From: Tropicibacter oceani
Lineage (GTDB): Bacteria; Pseudomonadota; Alphaproteobacteria; Rhodobacterales; Rhodobacteraceae
Direction: 5' to 3'
Assembly (NCBI RefSeq): GCF_029958925.1
Contig: NZ_CP124616.1
Location: 2,914,001-2,978,000, forward strand
DNA: 64,000 nucleotides
In this document: piece by piece, positions 14,101 through 24,096 of the stretch
How positions within the stretch are numbered: position 1 is the stretch's first letter
How the letters are laid out: the number at the start of each line of letters is the position of its first letter
Position numbers and translations under genes: made by a program
The notes under the pieces: model-generated
Seen by the model: only the letters and a program-made list of their open reading frames with translations
What the model was told of the DNA's origin: nothing
Databases searched by the model: none

Positions 14101-14536
14101 CGCCCATGGCCATGATCACCCCGCCATGCGGCGAGGTCCCGGCCATGTTGGCATGGCGCATCACATCGCCCGACCGGTCCACGCCCGGCCCCTTGCCGTA
14201 CCACAGGCCAAAGACGCCGTCGAACTTGCCTTCGCCGCGCAACTCGGCCTGCTGGCTGCCCCAAAGCGCGGTGGCGGCAAGGTCTTCGTTCAGCCCCTCG
14301 CGGAACAGAATGTCGTTTTGCGTCAACAGCTTTTCGGCGCGGGTCATCTGCAGATCAACCGCACCCAGCGGCGATCCGCGATAGCCGGTCACATAGCCCG
14401 CGGTGTTCAGCCCGGCCTGCGCATCGCGCGCCTTTTGCATCAGCATCAGCCGGACAAGCGCCTGGGTGCCATTCAACAGGACCTGATCCTTGGACAGATC
14501 GAAACGGTCATTCAGGGATATGTCTTGCGTGGTCAT
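11120..14536 (-). CDS. Indolepyruvate ferredoxin oxidoreductase, fused subunits
   Basis: A 1138-residue TPP and iron-sulfur enzyme that oxidatively decarboxylates aryl- or branched-chain 2-oxoacids to acyl-CoA, passing electrons to ferredoxin. The N-terminal half matches the IorA-type TPP domain (GYRGSPLGAVD near residue 52, GDGTYNHSG near 492); a cysteine-rich ferredoxin-like insert follows (CEGCGDCGVQSNC and SSCNKDFSCLKGFCPS, residues about 635-685); the rest matches the gamma subunit domain (VTGVGGTGVVTIG). The single-chain fusion of alpha, beta-like and gamma parts is common in alphaproteobacteria. It is transcribed divergently from the LysR gene, which may control it. Confidence 0.93.
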   Translation of the reverse strand: MTTQDISLNDRFDLSKDQVLLNGTQALVRLMLMQKARDAQAGLNTAGYVTGYRGSPLGAVDLQMTRAEKLLTQNDILFREGLNEDLAATALWGSQQAELRGEGKFDGVFGLWYGKGPGVDRSGDVMRHANMAGTSPHGGVIMAMGDDHTGESSTVLHQSEWALVDAYMPVVSPAGVQEILDYGIYAWALSRFAGVWVGLKTMKDTVEATAVVDGRPDRVQLTSPAFDMPEGGLNIRLIDTPHAQESRMIDYKRFAAEAFSHANKMDKRVWGKPGAKIGFVSAGKNWLDLLHAMSLLGIDEAEAERLGITTYKIGQVFPLDMKGFHDWAEGLDLIVIVEEKRKLIEVQVKEALFEDAHRRVYGWYKGGAGALHREELFPTRGALDPTWIARKLGEILIEEGRGTDGIKAGLRTIEEATKADNAQEIAARIPYFCSGCPHNSSTKVPEGSRAYAGIGCHYMAQWMDRETTGFTHMGGEGANWIGEAPFSKRGHVFQNLGDGTYNHSGVQAIRAALLDNTRITYKILYNDAVAMTGGQPNEGGLTPQRIAAEVTAMGVKKLAVVYDEKEDVDLKSFPAGAELHERAELDRVQKALAEYEGVSVLLYIQTCAAEKRRRRKRGKFPDPDRRVFINTDVCEGCGDCGVQSNCVSIVPVETELGRKRAIDQSSCNKDFSCLKGFCPSFVTLKGAQVKKAQTASLDLPDLPLPKLPAIKGTHNIVVTGVGGTGVVTIGAVLAQAAQIDGKGAAMMEMAGLAQKGGAVHIHLRLAEKPGDISAVRVATGEADTLIGGDLVVSAGAKTLGLMTTGRTGAVVNSHEIITGDFTRNTEFALPIDRLEVALQARLQDRLALFDASELAKALLGDSIFSNMMILGAAWQNGLVPLTHEAIRNAVQLNGAAVDKNLRAFEIGRWAMVHPDEAAKLIAPSVVQLPKTLEDKIAFRADHLVKYQGKRLAKRYRKLVDGVSDPRLREAVAKGYHKLLAYKDEYEVARLHLETVDKAKQQFEGDFEVSYHLAPPMLSKTGPDGRPLKKEYGAGMLRGFKLLARMKRLRGTPFDPFGRTDERRMERALIKQYEADMAAWLPKAGSANMDALVALAELPLQIKGFGPVKQKAEEKAAKRREELLAALRAGPAPLKQAAE

Positions 14537-14581
14537 CGGCGCCTCCCAACGCTGAATAAGACGGCAGTCTACAGCAAATAT

Positions 14582-14600
14582 AGGTCATAAAAGCTGACCT
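14582..14600. promoter_or_regulatory. Inverted repeat AGGTCA-N7-TGACCT, candidate LysR operator
   Basis: A perfect 6+6 palindrome with a seven-base spacer in the divergent region between the indolepyruvate oxidoreductase and the LysR gene. It contains the T-N11-A pattern known for LysR-type binding sites. Its role is inferred from position. Confidence 0.45.
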
Positions 14601-14701
14601 GAACAGGGAATTTTTTGTGTTTTTCACCGGTTACATTAAGGTGGCATTTAACTATGCATTCGTTTCAACAACCCACCGCGCAACAGAAAGATGTGACCAA
14701 A

Positions 14702-15607
14702 ATGGACTGGGACAAGCTACGAATCTTTCACGCCGTGGCGGATGCCGGCAGTCTGACCCATGCTGGCGACTCGCTTCACCTGTCGCAGTCGGCGGTTTCG
14801 CGGCAGATCCGATCGCTCGAGGAATCGCTGAACACCACGCTGTTCCACCGCCATGCGCGCGGCCTGATTCTGACCGAACAGGGCGAATTGCTGTTCGATG
14901 CCACGCAGGCCATGCTCAAACGCATCGACGCCGCCACCGCCCGCATCCGCGACAGCGAAGAAGAGGTGTTCGGCGAGCTCAAGGTCACCACCACCTATGG
15001 CTTTGGCGCGCTTTGGCTGGCGCCGCGCCTGACCAAGCTGTACGAAAAGTTCCCCGATCTGAACATCGACCTGATGCTGGAAGAACGGGTTCTTGACCTG
15101 CCCATGCGCGAGGCCGACGTGGCCATCCGCATGAAGGAACCCAGCCAGGCGGACCTTGTGCGCAAGCGCCTGATGACGATCAAGATGCGCCTCTACGCCT
15201 CTCCCGAGTATCTGGCGGCGCATGGCACGCCCGAACGCGCCGAGGACCTGAGCAATCACAGGTTGATCTGTCAGAACATCCGGTCGGCGCAGGTCAGTTC
15301 CGGGATGCAGCTGGTGCAAGAGCTGATGACCTATGACATCCACTCGACGCTGACGGTAAACAACTACTTTGGGGTGTTGCAGGCGGTGCTGTCAAACCTG
15401 GGCATCGGCGTTCTGCCCGATTATATCATCGAGGATTTCCCGCATGTTGTGCGGGTCCTGCCGGAAATCGAATCCACCGAGGTGCCGGTGTTTCTGGCCT
15501 ACCCCGAAGAATTGCGCCAATCCAAGCGCGTCGCCGCCTTTCGCGACTTTGTCCAAGAGGAAATCATGGCACACCGCCGGTCCCGCAGGGCTATGGGGGC
15601 TGACTGA
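14702..15607 (+). CDS. LysR-family transcriptional regulator
   Basis: A 301-residue regulator. Residues 1-62 form the winged helix-turn-helix with SLTHAGDSLHLSQSAVSRQI as recognition segment; the remainder is a type-2 periplasmic-binding-like effector domain. ATG 14702 begins MDWDKLRIFHAVADAG, the usual start; an in-frame ATG at 14654 would add 16 residues and cannot be excluded. The effector is unknown. Position next to the divergent indolepyruvate oxidoreductase with a shared palindrome suggests it may regulate that gene and itself. Confidence 0.9.
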   Translation: MDWDKLRIFHAVADAGSLTHAGDSLHLSQSAVSRQIRSLEESLNTTLFHRHARGLILTEQGELLFDATQAMLKRIDAATARIRDSEEEVFGELKVTTTYGFGALWLAPRLTKLYEKFPDLNIDLMLEERVLDLPMREADVAIRMKEPSQADLVRKRLMTIKMRLYASPEYLAAHGTPERAEDLSNHRLICQNIRSAQVSSGMQLVQELMTYDIHSTLTVNNYFGVLQAVLSNLGIGVLPDYIIEDFPHVVRVLPEIESTEVPVFLAYPEELRQSKRVAAFRDFVQEEIMAHRRSRRAMGAD

Positions 15608-15710
15608 ACTCATCCTCAGGTGGTGTGGCCTGCAAAACACGCATACCGGAATTGCTGCACCTGCGACATGTTTTGCCTTGATTGAATCATTTTCGATGCA
15701 ATATTTGGCA

Positions 15711-15795
15711 CATGGACGGTGCAGCGCTGTTTGGCGCAGCATCTTCATACCTCCCTGTTGGACTACGGCCGAGCTTTCAGCTCGGCCTTTTTTTT
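15711..15795 (+). ncRNA. Candidate small RNA with anti-Shine-Dalgarno motif
   Basis: A 186-base gap between convergent genes holds a possible promoter (TTGATT at 15678-15683, AATATT near 15700-15705) and, 60 bases on, a very strong terminator. The intervening transcript of about 85 bases includes an unpaired ACCTCCCT at about 15750-15757 that could pair with ribosome binding sites, a feature of several alphaproteobacterial sRNAs. It has no convincing ORF. It could instead be only the LysR 3' end; expression is not proven. Confidence 0.4.
15767..15795 (+). terminator. Strong rho-independent terminator
   Basis: A perfect 9-bp stem GGCCGAGCT (15767-15775) and AGCTCGGCC (15779-15787) with a three-base loop, followed by eight T residues. 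It serves the LysR gene and/or the candidate sRNA. Confidence 0.9.
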
Positions 15796-16543
15796 AGCCC
15801 AACATCAGGCGGCCAGCCCCTCGAATCGCATCGGCGATCCCGGCCTGACGCAGCATGTTCCAGGCCAGCACCTGGTTGCTGGACAGCACCGGCAGGCCGG
15901 TTTCCTGCTCCAGTCGGTCGATCACATCCAGCGTGCGCAGGTTCGTGCAGGACAAGAACAGCGCCTGCGCCCCGCCATTTTGTGCCAGCGCCCGCCCTGC
16001 CGCCAGGATCGACGCCCCGTCGATGCGCGCGACGCGGGTTTCCTCGGCCTCGTTGAAGGTGCCAAAAACCGGCGTTGCGATCCCGGCCCCGCCCAGCGCC
16101 CGGCGCAGCCCTTCGGACACCTCTTCGACATAGGGCGACAGCAATGCCAGCCGGGTCACGCCCAGCGCCCCGCAGGCCGCGATCAGCGCCGACAGCGGTT
16201 CGGTGACGGTGCGCGTGGCGCAGCCCTGCCGGATCAGGTCCGCCACCCGCGCCGCGCCAATCACCGAGGTCCCCGAGGTACAGCCATAGCCCACGGCATC
16301 GAACCCGATGGGACGCGGCAGGCGAGTTGCGGCCTCGGGCATCCGCGCCTCCATCTGCGCAAGGGTTTCGGTGGTCACCTCGGGCGCGGAGTGGATGCGC
16401 GAGACGAACAGCGACACGCCCTGTGACGGGATCAGGCGGCGAAAGTCGTGTTCGATCGTCTCGTCCGATTGCAGCACGATCAGGCCCAGCGCGGCGCGTT
16501 CACCCAAGGCGGGGCCAAGGGTAAAGTCAAAGACCTGCGTCAT
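15794..16543 (-). CDS. Aspartate/glutamate racemase-family protein (maleate isomerase / EutA-like)
   Basis: A 249-residue cytoplasmic protein of the Asp/Glu racemase superfamily. Both catalytic cysteines are visible: Cys88 in GYGCTSGTS and Cys199 in LSCTNLRT. The CTSGTS form is typical of the maleate isomerase, arylmalonate decarboxylase and ectoine-utilisation EutA branch rather than of true amino acid racemases. It is the last gene of a three-gene operon with 4-bp overlaps: PLP lyase, M24 peptidase, this gene. The company resembles eutA-eutB-eutD of ectoine degradation, but the other eut/doe genes are absent here, so the substrate is open. Confidence 0.75.
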   Translation of the reverse strand: MTQVFDFTLGPALGERAALGLIVLQSDETIEHDFRRLIPSQGVSLFVSRIHSAPEVTTETLAQMEARMPEAATRLPRPIGFDAVGYGCTSGTSVIGAARVADLIRQGCATRTVTEPLSALIAACGALGVTRLALLSPYVEEVSEGLRRALGGAGIATPVFGTFNEAEETRVARIDGASILAAGRALAQNGGAQALFLSCTNLRTLDVIDRLEQETGLPVLSSNQVLAWNMLRQAGIADAIRGAGRLMLG

Positions 16544-17684
16544 GCCAGCACCGGCAGATCAGGCGCGGCAGGCGGCGACAGCTGGTCGACCCCGTCCTCG
16601 GTGATGGCAAAGACGTCTTCGTGGACCATGATACCGCCGCCCTCAAGCCCGATCCCGGGTTCCAGCGTGATCACCATGCCCGGTTGCAGCACCGTATGGT
16701 CCCCGGCGATCAGCGACAGCCCTTCGGTCAGTTGCATTCCCAGCCCGTGGCCCAGCCGCCCAGCGTCCCCGCCGCCGACAACCGCGTGCATGGCGTGGAA
16801 CAGATCGGCGGCCGTGGCGCCGGGGCGCGCGATGCTGCGCGCGGCCTCGCGCGCCTCTTGCAGCCTGTGCCAGGCGTCTTGCGCGCGCGGATCGGCACGG
16901 CCCAGTGCCCAGTTGCGGTCAAAGTCCGAAAAATAGCCGTCAAAGACCAGCCCGGTGTCCAGCATCAGCACATCCCCCGCCTGCAAGGGCACGTCCGAGG
17001 CCGGCGAGATCACATCGTCATAGCCCAGCGCCCCCGCGCCCCCGCGCCCCCGGCCAGATAGGGCACCCAATCAGCGCCTTCCGCAAGGCACAGGCCCTGA
17101 AAGTCGCGAAACACCTGCGCCAGAGGCACCCCCGGCGCGGCGATCTCGCCCACCCGGTCAAAGGCGCGTCCGGCGATCTGGCAGGCGGTGCGGATCTTGT
17201 CGATCTCGGCGGATGACTTCACCGCGCGCAAGCCCGCCATCAGCCCGGTGTCATCGACGATGGCCAGGGTGCCCAATTGCGCCTCGAGCAGGGTGAAATC
17301 GCGCAGGGGCATCCGCAGCACGCTTTCGCGCCCCATGGGCATCCCCACCATCCCGGCGCCTGCGACCTCGCGCAGCGTATCGGCCAACAGGCTGATGCCA
17401 TCGTCGTCAGGATCGGGCGCGGACCATGTGCGGATATCGGTGATCCATGTCCTGGCCATCAACGCAGCCCCGATCGAGGGGATCACCGCAATCGGTTTGC
17501 CGCTATCAGGGACCACAAGGAACCAGGGCCGCGTCGGGCTTTCCCAGAACCGCGTCAGGAAACCGGTGAAATACCGCATCTCGGCCTCGGTGGTCAGCAA
17601 CAGCGCCGCCAGACCGCGTTTCGCCATGCCCGCCTGCGCACGCGTGACCCGGGCCTGATATTCGGCCCGATCAAAGCCCCTCAT
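16540..17684 (-). pseudogene. M24-family metallopeptidase (Xaa-Pro / ectoine hydrolase-like), frameshifted
   Basis: One gene read in two frames. From ATG 17684 the frame encodes the creatinase-type N-terminal domain (residues 1 to about 215, beginning [13 protein letters not shown]) and stops early at 17010. The catalytic pita-bread domain continues in another frame to 16540, with metal ligands in MLDTGLVFDGYFSDFD, GHGLGM, TLEPGI and HEDVF. The break coincides with three tandem copies of GCGCCCCC at 17028-17051; with two copies the protein reads through as LAGGAGALGYDDV, about 378 residues. Both ends overlap neighbours by 4 bp. It may be a true inactivation, a reversible slippage switch or a sequence error. 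Confidence 0.85.
17028..17051. repeat. Three tandem 8-bp repeats (GCGCCCCC) causing a frameshift
   Basis: GCGCCCCC occurs three times without interruption. Losing one copy restores a single open frame across the M24 peptidase gene; the present copy number truncates it. Confidence 0.9.
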
Positions 17685-18724
17685 GCATCCGGCCCTTCGC
17701 TGAGGATCGCCAGCACCCGCGACGACGGGCCAAGGCCCAGCGCCCCGGGGTCCGCCAGCGCCGCCGCAAGGCCCGCGCCGCCCGATGGCGATGTCTCCAA
17801 CCCCTCGGCGTGCAGGATGGGCATCGCCGCCTCGGCCTCGGCTTCGGTGATCAGGGCAAAGGCGCTGGCATCGCGCGACAGCCCCTTGAGCGCGATCAGC
17901 GACGGCGCCTTGCAGTCCAGCCGCCCCATGATCGACACAGGCCCCCGGGTTTCCACCGCCTGCCCCGCGCCGATGCTGGCATGCAGGGCGGGCGCGGCAT
18001 CTGGTTCAACCACGATGATCCGCGGCCCTTCGCCATATCGTGCACGAAACAGCGCCGCGCAGGCCCCGGCCAGACCGCCGACACCGGCCTGCAACAGGAT
18101 ATGGGTCGGCTCTTCGATCTGATCGAGGCATTCAGCCGCCATTTGCAGATACCCTTCCATCAGGCGATGCGGCAGCGCGGTATATCCCTCCCACGAGGAA
18201 TCGCTCAGCAGCGTCCAGCCGTTCCGCTCGGCGGCCTCAAAGGCGGCTTGCATCGACTCCTCATAGTCATGGCCCGCGCGCACAACCTCGGCCCCCTTGG
18301 CGCGCAGCCTTGCGGCAAAGCCTTCGGGCACCGTGTCGGACAGGTAAACCACCGCCCGCGCACCAAAGACCGGCGCCCCAGCCGCCACCGACAACCCGTG
18401 GTTCCCGGCGCTGGCCGTCACATAGCAGCGCCCCGACAGTGCCGTCGCAAAATCGCCGCCCGCCTGCACCGCCTCGTGCGCGATCACATAGGCCGCGCCC
18501 AGCGCCTTGAAGCTGCCCAGCCCCATGCGCCCGCGTTCATCCTTGACCCGGACCTGCGCCACCCCCAGCCGCCTGGCCAGGCCTTGCGCGTCGATCATCG
18601 GGGTCACCCCATGTTCAGGGCATTGCCGCAACAGCGATGCGGGGGCCTTGTGATCAATGCTGGGCGCGGGAATGCCGGGCATTGTCAGCCCCTGTCCCGC
18701 ATACGGGTTGTCGATGATCTGCAT
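17681..18724 (-). CDS. PLP-dependent lyase, diaminopropionate ammonia-lyase / threonine dehydratase-like
   Basis: A 347-residue fold-type II PLP enzyme. The cofactor lysine is Lys73 in [12 protein letters not shown], preceded by VKDERGRMG; the phosphate-binding glycines are in [20 protein letters not shown] is the substrate loop. The KDE-RxGLGSFK pattern is closest to diaminopropionate ammonia-lyase and to EutB-type dehydratases, which eliminate ammonia from amino acids. ATG 18724 is chosen; an upstream extension lacks homology. It is the first gene of the overlapping operon with M24 and racemase-family genes and is divergent from purL. Confidence 0.8.
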   Translation of the reverse strand: MQIIDNPYAGQGLTMPGIPAPSIDHKAPASLLRQCPEHGVTPMIDAQGLARRLGVAQVRVKDERGRMGLGSFKALGAAYVIAHEAVQAGGDFATALSGRCYVTASAGNHGLSVAAGAPVFGARAVVYLSDTVPEGFAARLRAKGAEVVRAGHDYEESMQAAFEAAERNGWTLLSDSSWEGYTALPHRLMEGYLQMAAECLDQIEEPTHILLQAGVGGLAGACAALFRARYGEGPRIIVVEPDAAPALHASIGAGQAVETRGPVSIMGRLDCKAPSLIALKGLSRDASAFALITEAEAEAAMPILHAEGLETSPSGGAGLAAALADPGALGLGPSSRVLAILSEGPDA

Positions 18725-18900
18725 GGGGTCCCCTTTTGGCCTTGGGCAACTCAACCCGCTTTGCACGGGGCGGTCAATCCCGCGCGCCCTGCCCGCGTCA
18801 CAACAGCAGGCCACATTTCTTGACTGCACCCTTCCCCCCCTGCCTTCCTTGTCGTAAAGAGCGCGCGACGCCACACGTGGGGACGATTTTGGGGGACGAC

Positions 18901-21060
<2,160 letters not shown>

Positions 21061-21073
21061 TACCGCACCACAC

Positions 21074-21098
21074 AGGCCGCCCCCTTTCCGGGCGGCCT
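21074..21098 (+). terminator. Stem-loop after purL
   Basis: A perfect 9-bp stem AGGCCGCCC (21074-21082) and GGGCGGCCT (21090-21098), 13 bases after the purL stop, followed by a pyrimidine-rich but not T-rich stretch and a run of eleven C residues at 21110-21120. Confidence 0.6.
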
Positions 21099-21120
21099 GA
21101 CCCTTCTCTCCCCCCCCCCC

Positions 21121-21182
21121 GTGTTTCTTTGTGCGACAAATATCCCGGGGGAGGCTCGTCAGAGCCGGGGGCAGCGCCCCCA
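21121..21182. repeat. Intergenic palindromic repeat, CAAATATCCCGGG family (copy 2)
   Basis: TGTTTCTTTGTGC, two variable bases, then CAAATATCCCGGGGG, then hairpins GGCTC-GTCA-GAGCC and GGGGGC-AGC-GCCCCC (21167-21181). It matches the inverse of 42717-42778 at nearly every position of the first 30 bases. Confidence 0.8.
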
Positions 21183-21264
21183 TGCCACGGCCCGACACGG
21201 CGCCCGGCACACAAAGACCGCAGCCCCCCTTTCCCTGCGCCCGCAGCCGCCCCATATTCCCACC

Positions 21265-21951
21265 ATGATCAAGTTCACACCGATCCTTCTCGCCATCGCC
21301 TATGCGCTCGTCATGTACCGTTTCTCGGCCTGGCGCACCGGCAAGGAACTGGACGCCAAGTCCACCGAGCTCGCCGATGCGGGCCTCAAGCAGCTGACCG
21401 ACCGCATGGCCGCAGCGCTGGACCTGCCGCGCATCCGCGTGAACATCTACGAGATCGAGCCGGTCAACGGGCTGGCCGCCCCCGACGGGCGGATCTTCAT
21501 CACCCGCGGTTTCTTTGCCAAGTACCGAAGCGGCGAAGTCACCGCCGAGGAAATGGCCAGCGTCATCGCCCATGAACTGGGGCACGTGGCGCTTGGGCAT
21601 TCGCGCCGCAGGATGATCGACTTTTCCGGCCAGAACGCCCTGCGCACCGCCATGGCGATGGTCCTGTCGCGCTTTTTGCCCGGCATCGGGGTCTATATCG
21701 CCAACGGGCTGACTTCGCTTCTGGCCGCGCGCCTGTCGCGGTCCGACGAATACGAGGCGGACGAATACGCCGCCGCGCTGCTGGTCAAGGCCGGCATCGG
21801 CGTCGCGCCGCAAAAGTCGCTGTTCCGCAAACTCGAGGCGCTGACCCAGTCGCGCGGCGGCGCCGTGCCCGCCTGGATGATGTCGCACCCCAAGACCGAA
21901 GAGCGCATCAAGGCGCTGGAAAAACTCGAAGCGAAATGGGCCAAGGCCTGA
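21265..21951 (+). CDS. M48-family zinc metallopeptidase
   Basis: A 228-residue protease. An N-terminal hydrophobic segment (residues 3-19) anchors it or acts as an uncleaved signal. The zinc-binding HELGH is at 103-107, with a downstream glutamate ligand in SRSDEYEADEY near residues 157-167. It lacks the four-helix topology of HtpX, so it is nearer to short BepA/LoiP-like or eukaryotic Oma1-type members, which act in envelope quality control. ATG 21265 is selected; the upstream frame runs through a repeat element. It sits alone on the plus strand. Confidence 0.85.
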   Translation: MIKFTPILLAIAYALVMYRFSAWRTGKELDAKSTELADAGLKQLTDRMAAALDLPRIRVNIYEIEPVNGLAAPDGRIFITRGFFAKYRSGEVTAEEMASVIAHELGHVALGHSRRRMIDFSGQNALRTAMAMVLSRFLPGIGVYIANGLTSLLAARLSRSDEYEADEYAAALLVKAGIGVAPQKSLFRKLEALTQSRGGAVPAWMMSHPKTEERIKALEKLEAKWAKA

Positions 21952-22017
21952 CGCAGCGCCTGCGGGGCACAGCCCCCCGCCCTACAGGTCCGCAGGCCAC
22001 CTGAGTAGGACGGGCTT

Positions 22018-23175
22018 CTACCCCGCTGCCGAGTCGGCCTCGATCAGGTCAAACCCGGCCTCTGCCACGTCCTGTCCATTGACCTGAACAACCACCGCAT
22101 GGGCGCCTGGATACAGCCGAAAGGTCGTGGCATCACCCTTCATGACATGGCTCTTGTCCAGAACCACCGGCTGCCCGGCCTTTGCCTGCACGCTTTTCAG
22201 CTTGAACACCTTTTCCGCCGTCCCGCCTGGCCGGGCAAAGCGCAGCCGGTAATCCACCAGCAGCGGCAGGTCCTCATTCGTTTGCAGCGTCACGCTGAAC
22301 CGCAGGCGGTCCCCAATCGCCACCGGGTCCGTGGCAATCGCCACCGATCCCGACACCGCCCCGGCGCGGTACCCCAGCAGGTCCAGCGCCCCGCGTTCCC
22401 CGCGTTTCACCGCCGTGCGCAGGGCGTGGCGGGTGATCCAGGCCATTTCGCGCGGGTCCTGCCGCGCCTCGGCCTGCCATGCGCGCAGCCGCGTCACCAC
22501 CGCGTCCGGCATAATCTTGGACAGATCGTTCATGTGATTGGCGACCGAGCGCGTGACAAAACGCGTCTTGTCGCCATGCAGCACATCCAGAAACCGCAGG
22601 GGTACGGCGGGGTCCAGCGTGATGTTGCGCGCCCAGGGCAGCTTGGGCCGGGTGCCTTCGCTGACCAGCCGGCGCACGTGGTAATTGTCGTCGCGCGCCC
22701 AAACGTCAAGCCGGGCCAGGGTTTCGTCCGGCCAGCGATTCAGGAAGGGACGGATGTAGTATTCCATCGAAAACCGCTGGGTGGCCTTGTGCAGCAGGTC
22801 CAGCGCGCGGTCGCGGTGATCCTCAAGCCCATGGCGTACCGCCAGAATTCCCGGCACAGCATGGATGAACCGGCCAAAGTCGTTGTCCCGCAAGCTCGGG
22901 TCCAGAGGCGGCGGCATCGCCGCCTCCAGCGCCTCGGCCATGGCCGGAAAGCCTGCGGGCAGGCGCGCTTCAAGGCAATCGGCGATCCAGTCGAGCCGTT
23001 CCATCAGCCCGCGCCCCGCCAGGCCCGCGACGACCTGCGCCGCAAAGCCATCGGCGTCAAAGCCGGGCAGCACGGCAAAGTCGCGCGCCAGATCCCCGAT
23101 GCTGCCCGCGTTGAACAGTTGGTCAGCCAGCGAAAACCCCGCGCCGCCGCCCTTGCCGTCAGGCCCGCGCGCCAT
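22018..23175 (-). CDS. DNA alkylation repair-like HEAT-repeat protein
   Basis: A 385-residue protein. The central 250 residues form repeated helical hairpins with motifs such as RPFLNRWPDETLARLDVWARD and RFVTRSVANHMNDLSK (residues about 135-250), the HEAT-like fold of AlkC/AlkD DNA glycosylases. The C-terminal 90 residues are a beta-rich domain (RLRFSVTLQTN, RPGGTAEKVFKLK) also found in AlkC-type proteins. This supports a role in removing alkylated bases, but the active-site residues cannot be verified by eye. ATG 23175 overlaps the stop of the upstream SDR gene as TGATG, indicating translational coupling. Confidence 0.75.
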   Translation of the reverse strand: MARGPDGKGGGAGFSLADQLFNAGSIGDLARDFAVLPGFDADGFAAQVVAGLAGRGLMERLDWIADCLEARLPAGFPAMAEALEAAMPPPLDPSLRDNDFGRFIHAVPGILAVRHGLEDHRDRALDLLHKATQRFSMEYYIRPFLNRWPDETLARLDVWARDDNYHVRRLVSEGTRPKLPWARNITLDPAVPLRFLDVLHGDKTRFVTRSVANHMNDLSKIMPDAVVTRLRAWQAEARQDPREMAWITRHALRTAVKRGERGALDLLGYRAGAVSGSVAIATDPVAIGDRLRFSVTLQTNEDLPLLVDYRLRFARPGGTAEKVFKLKSVQAKAGQPVVLDKSHVMKGDATTFRLYPGAHAVVVQVNGQDVAEAGFDLIEADSAAG

Positions 23176-23954
23176 CAGATCGTGGCAAGCGTCGCGCCAC
23201 CATCCAGCAGGATGTTCTGGCCAACGATGAACCCGGCATGCTGCGAACACAGGTAGGCGCACATCGCGCCGAATTCCTCGGGCGTGCCATAGCGGCGTGC
23301 CGGGATCGTGGCCTCGCGCTGCGCCTTCGCCTCGTCCAGCGAAATCCCCTGCTGCTGCGCCACGCCGGTATCCAGCGAAATCGCCCGGTCCGTCGCATGA
23401 ATGCCCGGTAGCAGGTTGTTGACGATCACCCCCTGCGGCGCCACCTGCCGCGCGGTGCCCGCGACATAGCCGGTCAGACCGGTGCGCGCCGCGTTCGACA
23501 GGCCCAGCACCGCGATCGGCGCCTTGACCGATTGCGAGGTGATGTTCACCACCCGGCCCCAGCCCTTGTCGATCATCTTGGGCATCAGCGTGGTCATCAG
23601 GGCAATCGGCGTCAGCATGTTGCCGTCCAGCGCCTTGAGAAAATCATCACGCGTCCAATCGCTCCACATGCCCGGGGGCGGACCGCCCGCGTTGGTCACC
23701 AGGATGTCGACGTCGCCGGCGGCCTCAAGCACCTTGGCGCGGCCCTCCTCGGACACGATATCGGCGGCCACGGTCGTCACCTGCACCTGGAACCGATCCC
23801 GAATCGACTGGGCGGTCTGTTCCAGAGCCTCGGAGCCGCGCGCGTTCATCACCAGATCGACCCCCGCCTCGGCCAATGCCTCGGCGCAGCCGCGTCCCAA
23901 ACCCTTGCTGGACGCGCAAACCAGCGCGCGCTTTCCACGAATTCCCAGATCCAT
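23175..23954 (-). CDS. SDR-family oxidoreductase with non-canonical active site
   Basis: A 259-residue short-chain dehydrogenase/reductase fold. The cofactor loop is SSKGLGRGC at residues 15-23, and NAGG at 88-91 is the structural motif. The catalytic region reads NITSQSV at 138-144, but the usual Tyr-x3-Lys is replaced: Leu152 lies where Tyr is expected and Ala156 where Lys is expected (LSNAARTGL). A subgroup of FabG-like SDRs in soil and marine bacteria shares this LSNA(L/A)R form. It may use other residues or be a non-catalytic binder. It is cotranscribed with the downstream HEAT-repeat gene. Confidence 0.85.
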   Translation of the reverse strand: MDLGIRGKRALVCASSKGLGRGCAEALAEAGVDLVMNARGSEALEQTAQSIRDRFQVQVTTVAADIVSEEGRAKVLEAAGDVDILVTNAGGPPPGMWSDWTRDDFLKALDGNMLTPIALMTTLMPKMIDKGWGRVVNITSQSVKAPIAVLGLSNAARTGLTGYVAGTARQVAPQGVIVNNLLPGIHATDRAISLDTGVAQQQGISLDEAKAQREATIPARRYGTPEEFGAMCAYLCSQHAGFIVGQNILLDGGATLATI

Positions 23955-24096
23955 CGCCTTCTCCCTGATATCCTGTTCGCCGTTCATGGCCGGTAAATGG
24001 CCAGCTACCGGGCCATATGATGCCACATTCCCCCGGCATACAATGGGGGTGCGCTATTGATTTCCCACAGGTTATGTGGCCCCCTGAGACCTTATC

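Noticed and set aside
12251-14590. A 779-codon open frame opposite the indolepyruvate oxidoreductase
   Set aside because: It is a high-GC antisense shadow; the translation is low-complexity (His, Gly, Ala, Arg) without motifs, while the other strand has a complete enzyme.
15794-18724. A full ectoine degradation operon
   Set aside because: Only three gene types match; the deacetylase, cyclodeaminase and transporter genes are missing.
21110-21120. Homopolymer C tract as a phase-variation switch
   Set aside because: It lies in a non-coding gap after purL and not in a promoter spacer or reading frame, so length changes have no obvious effect.
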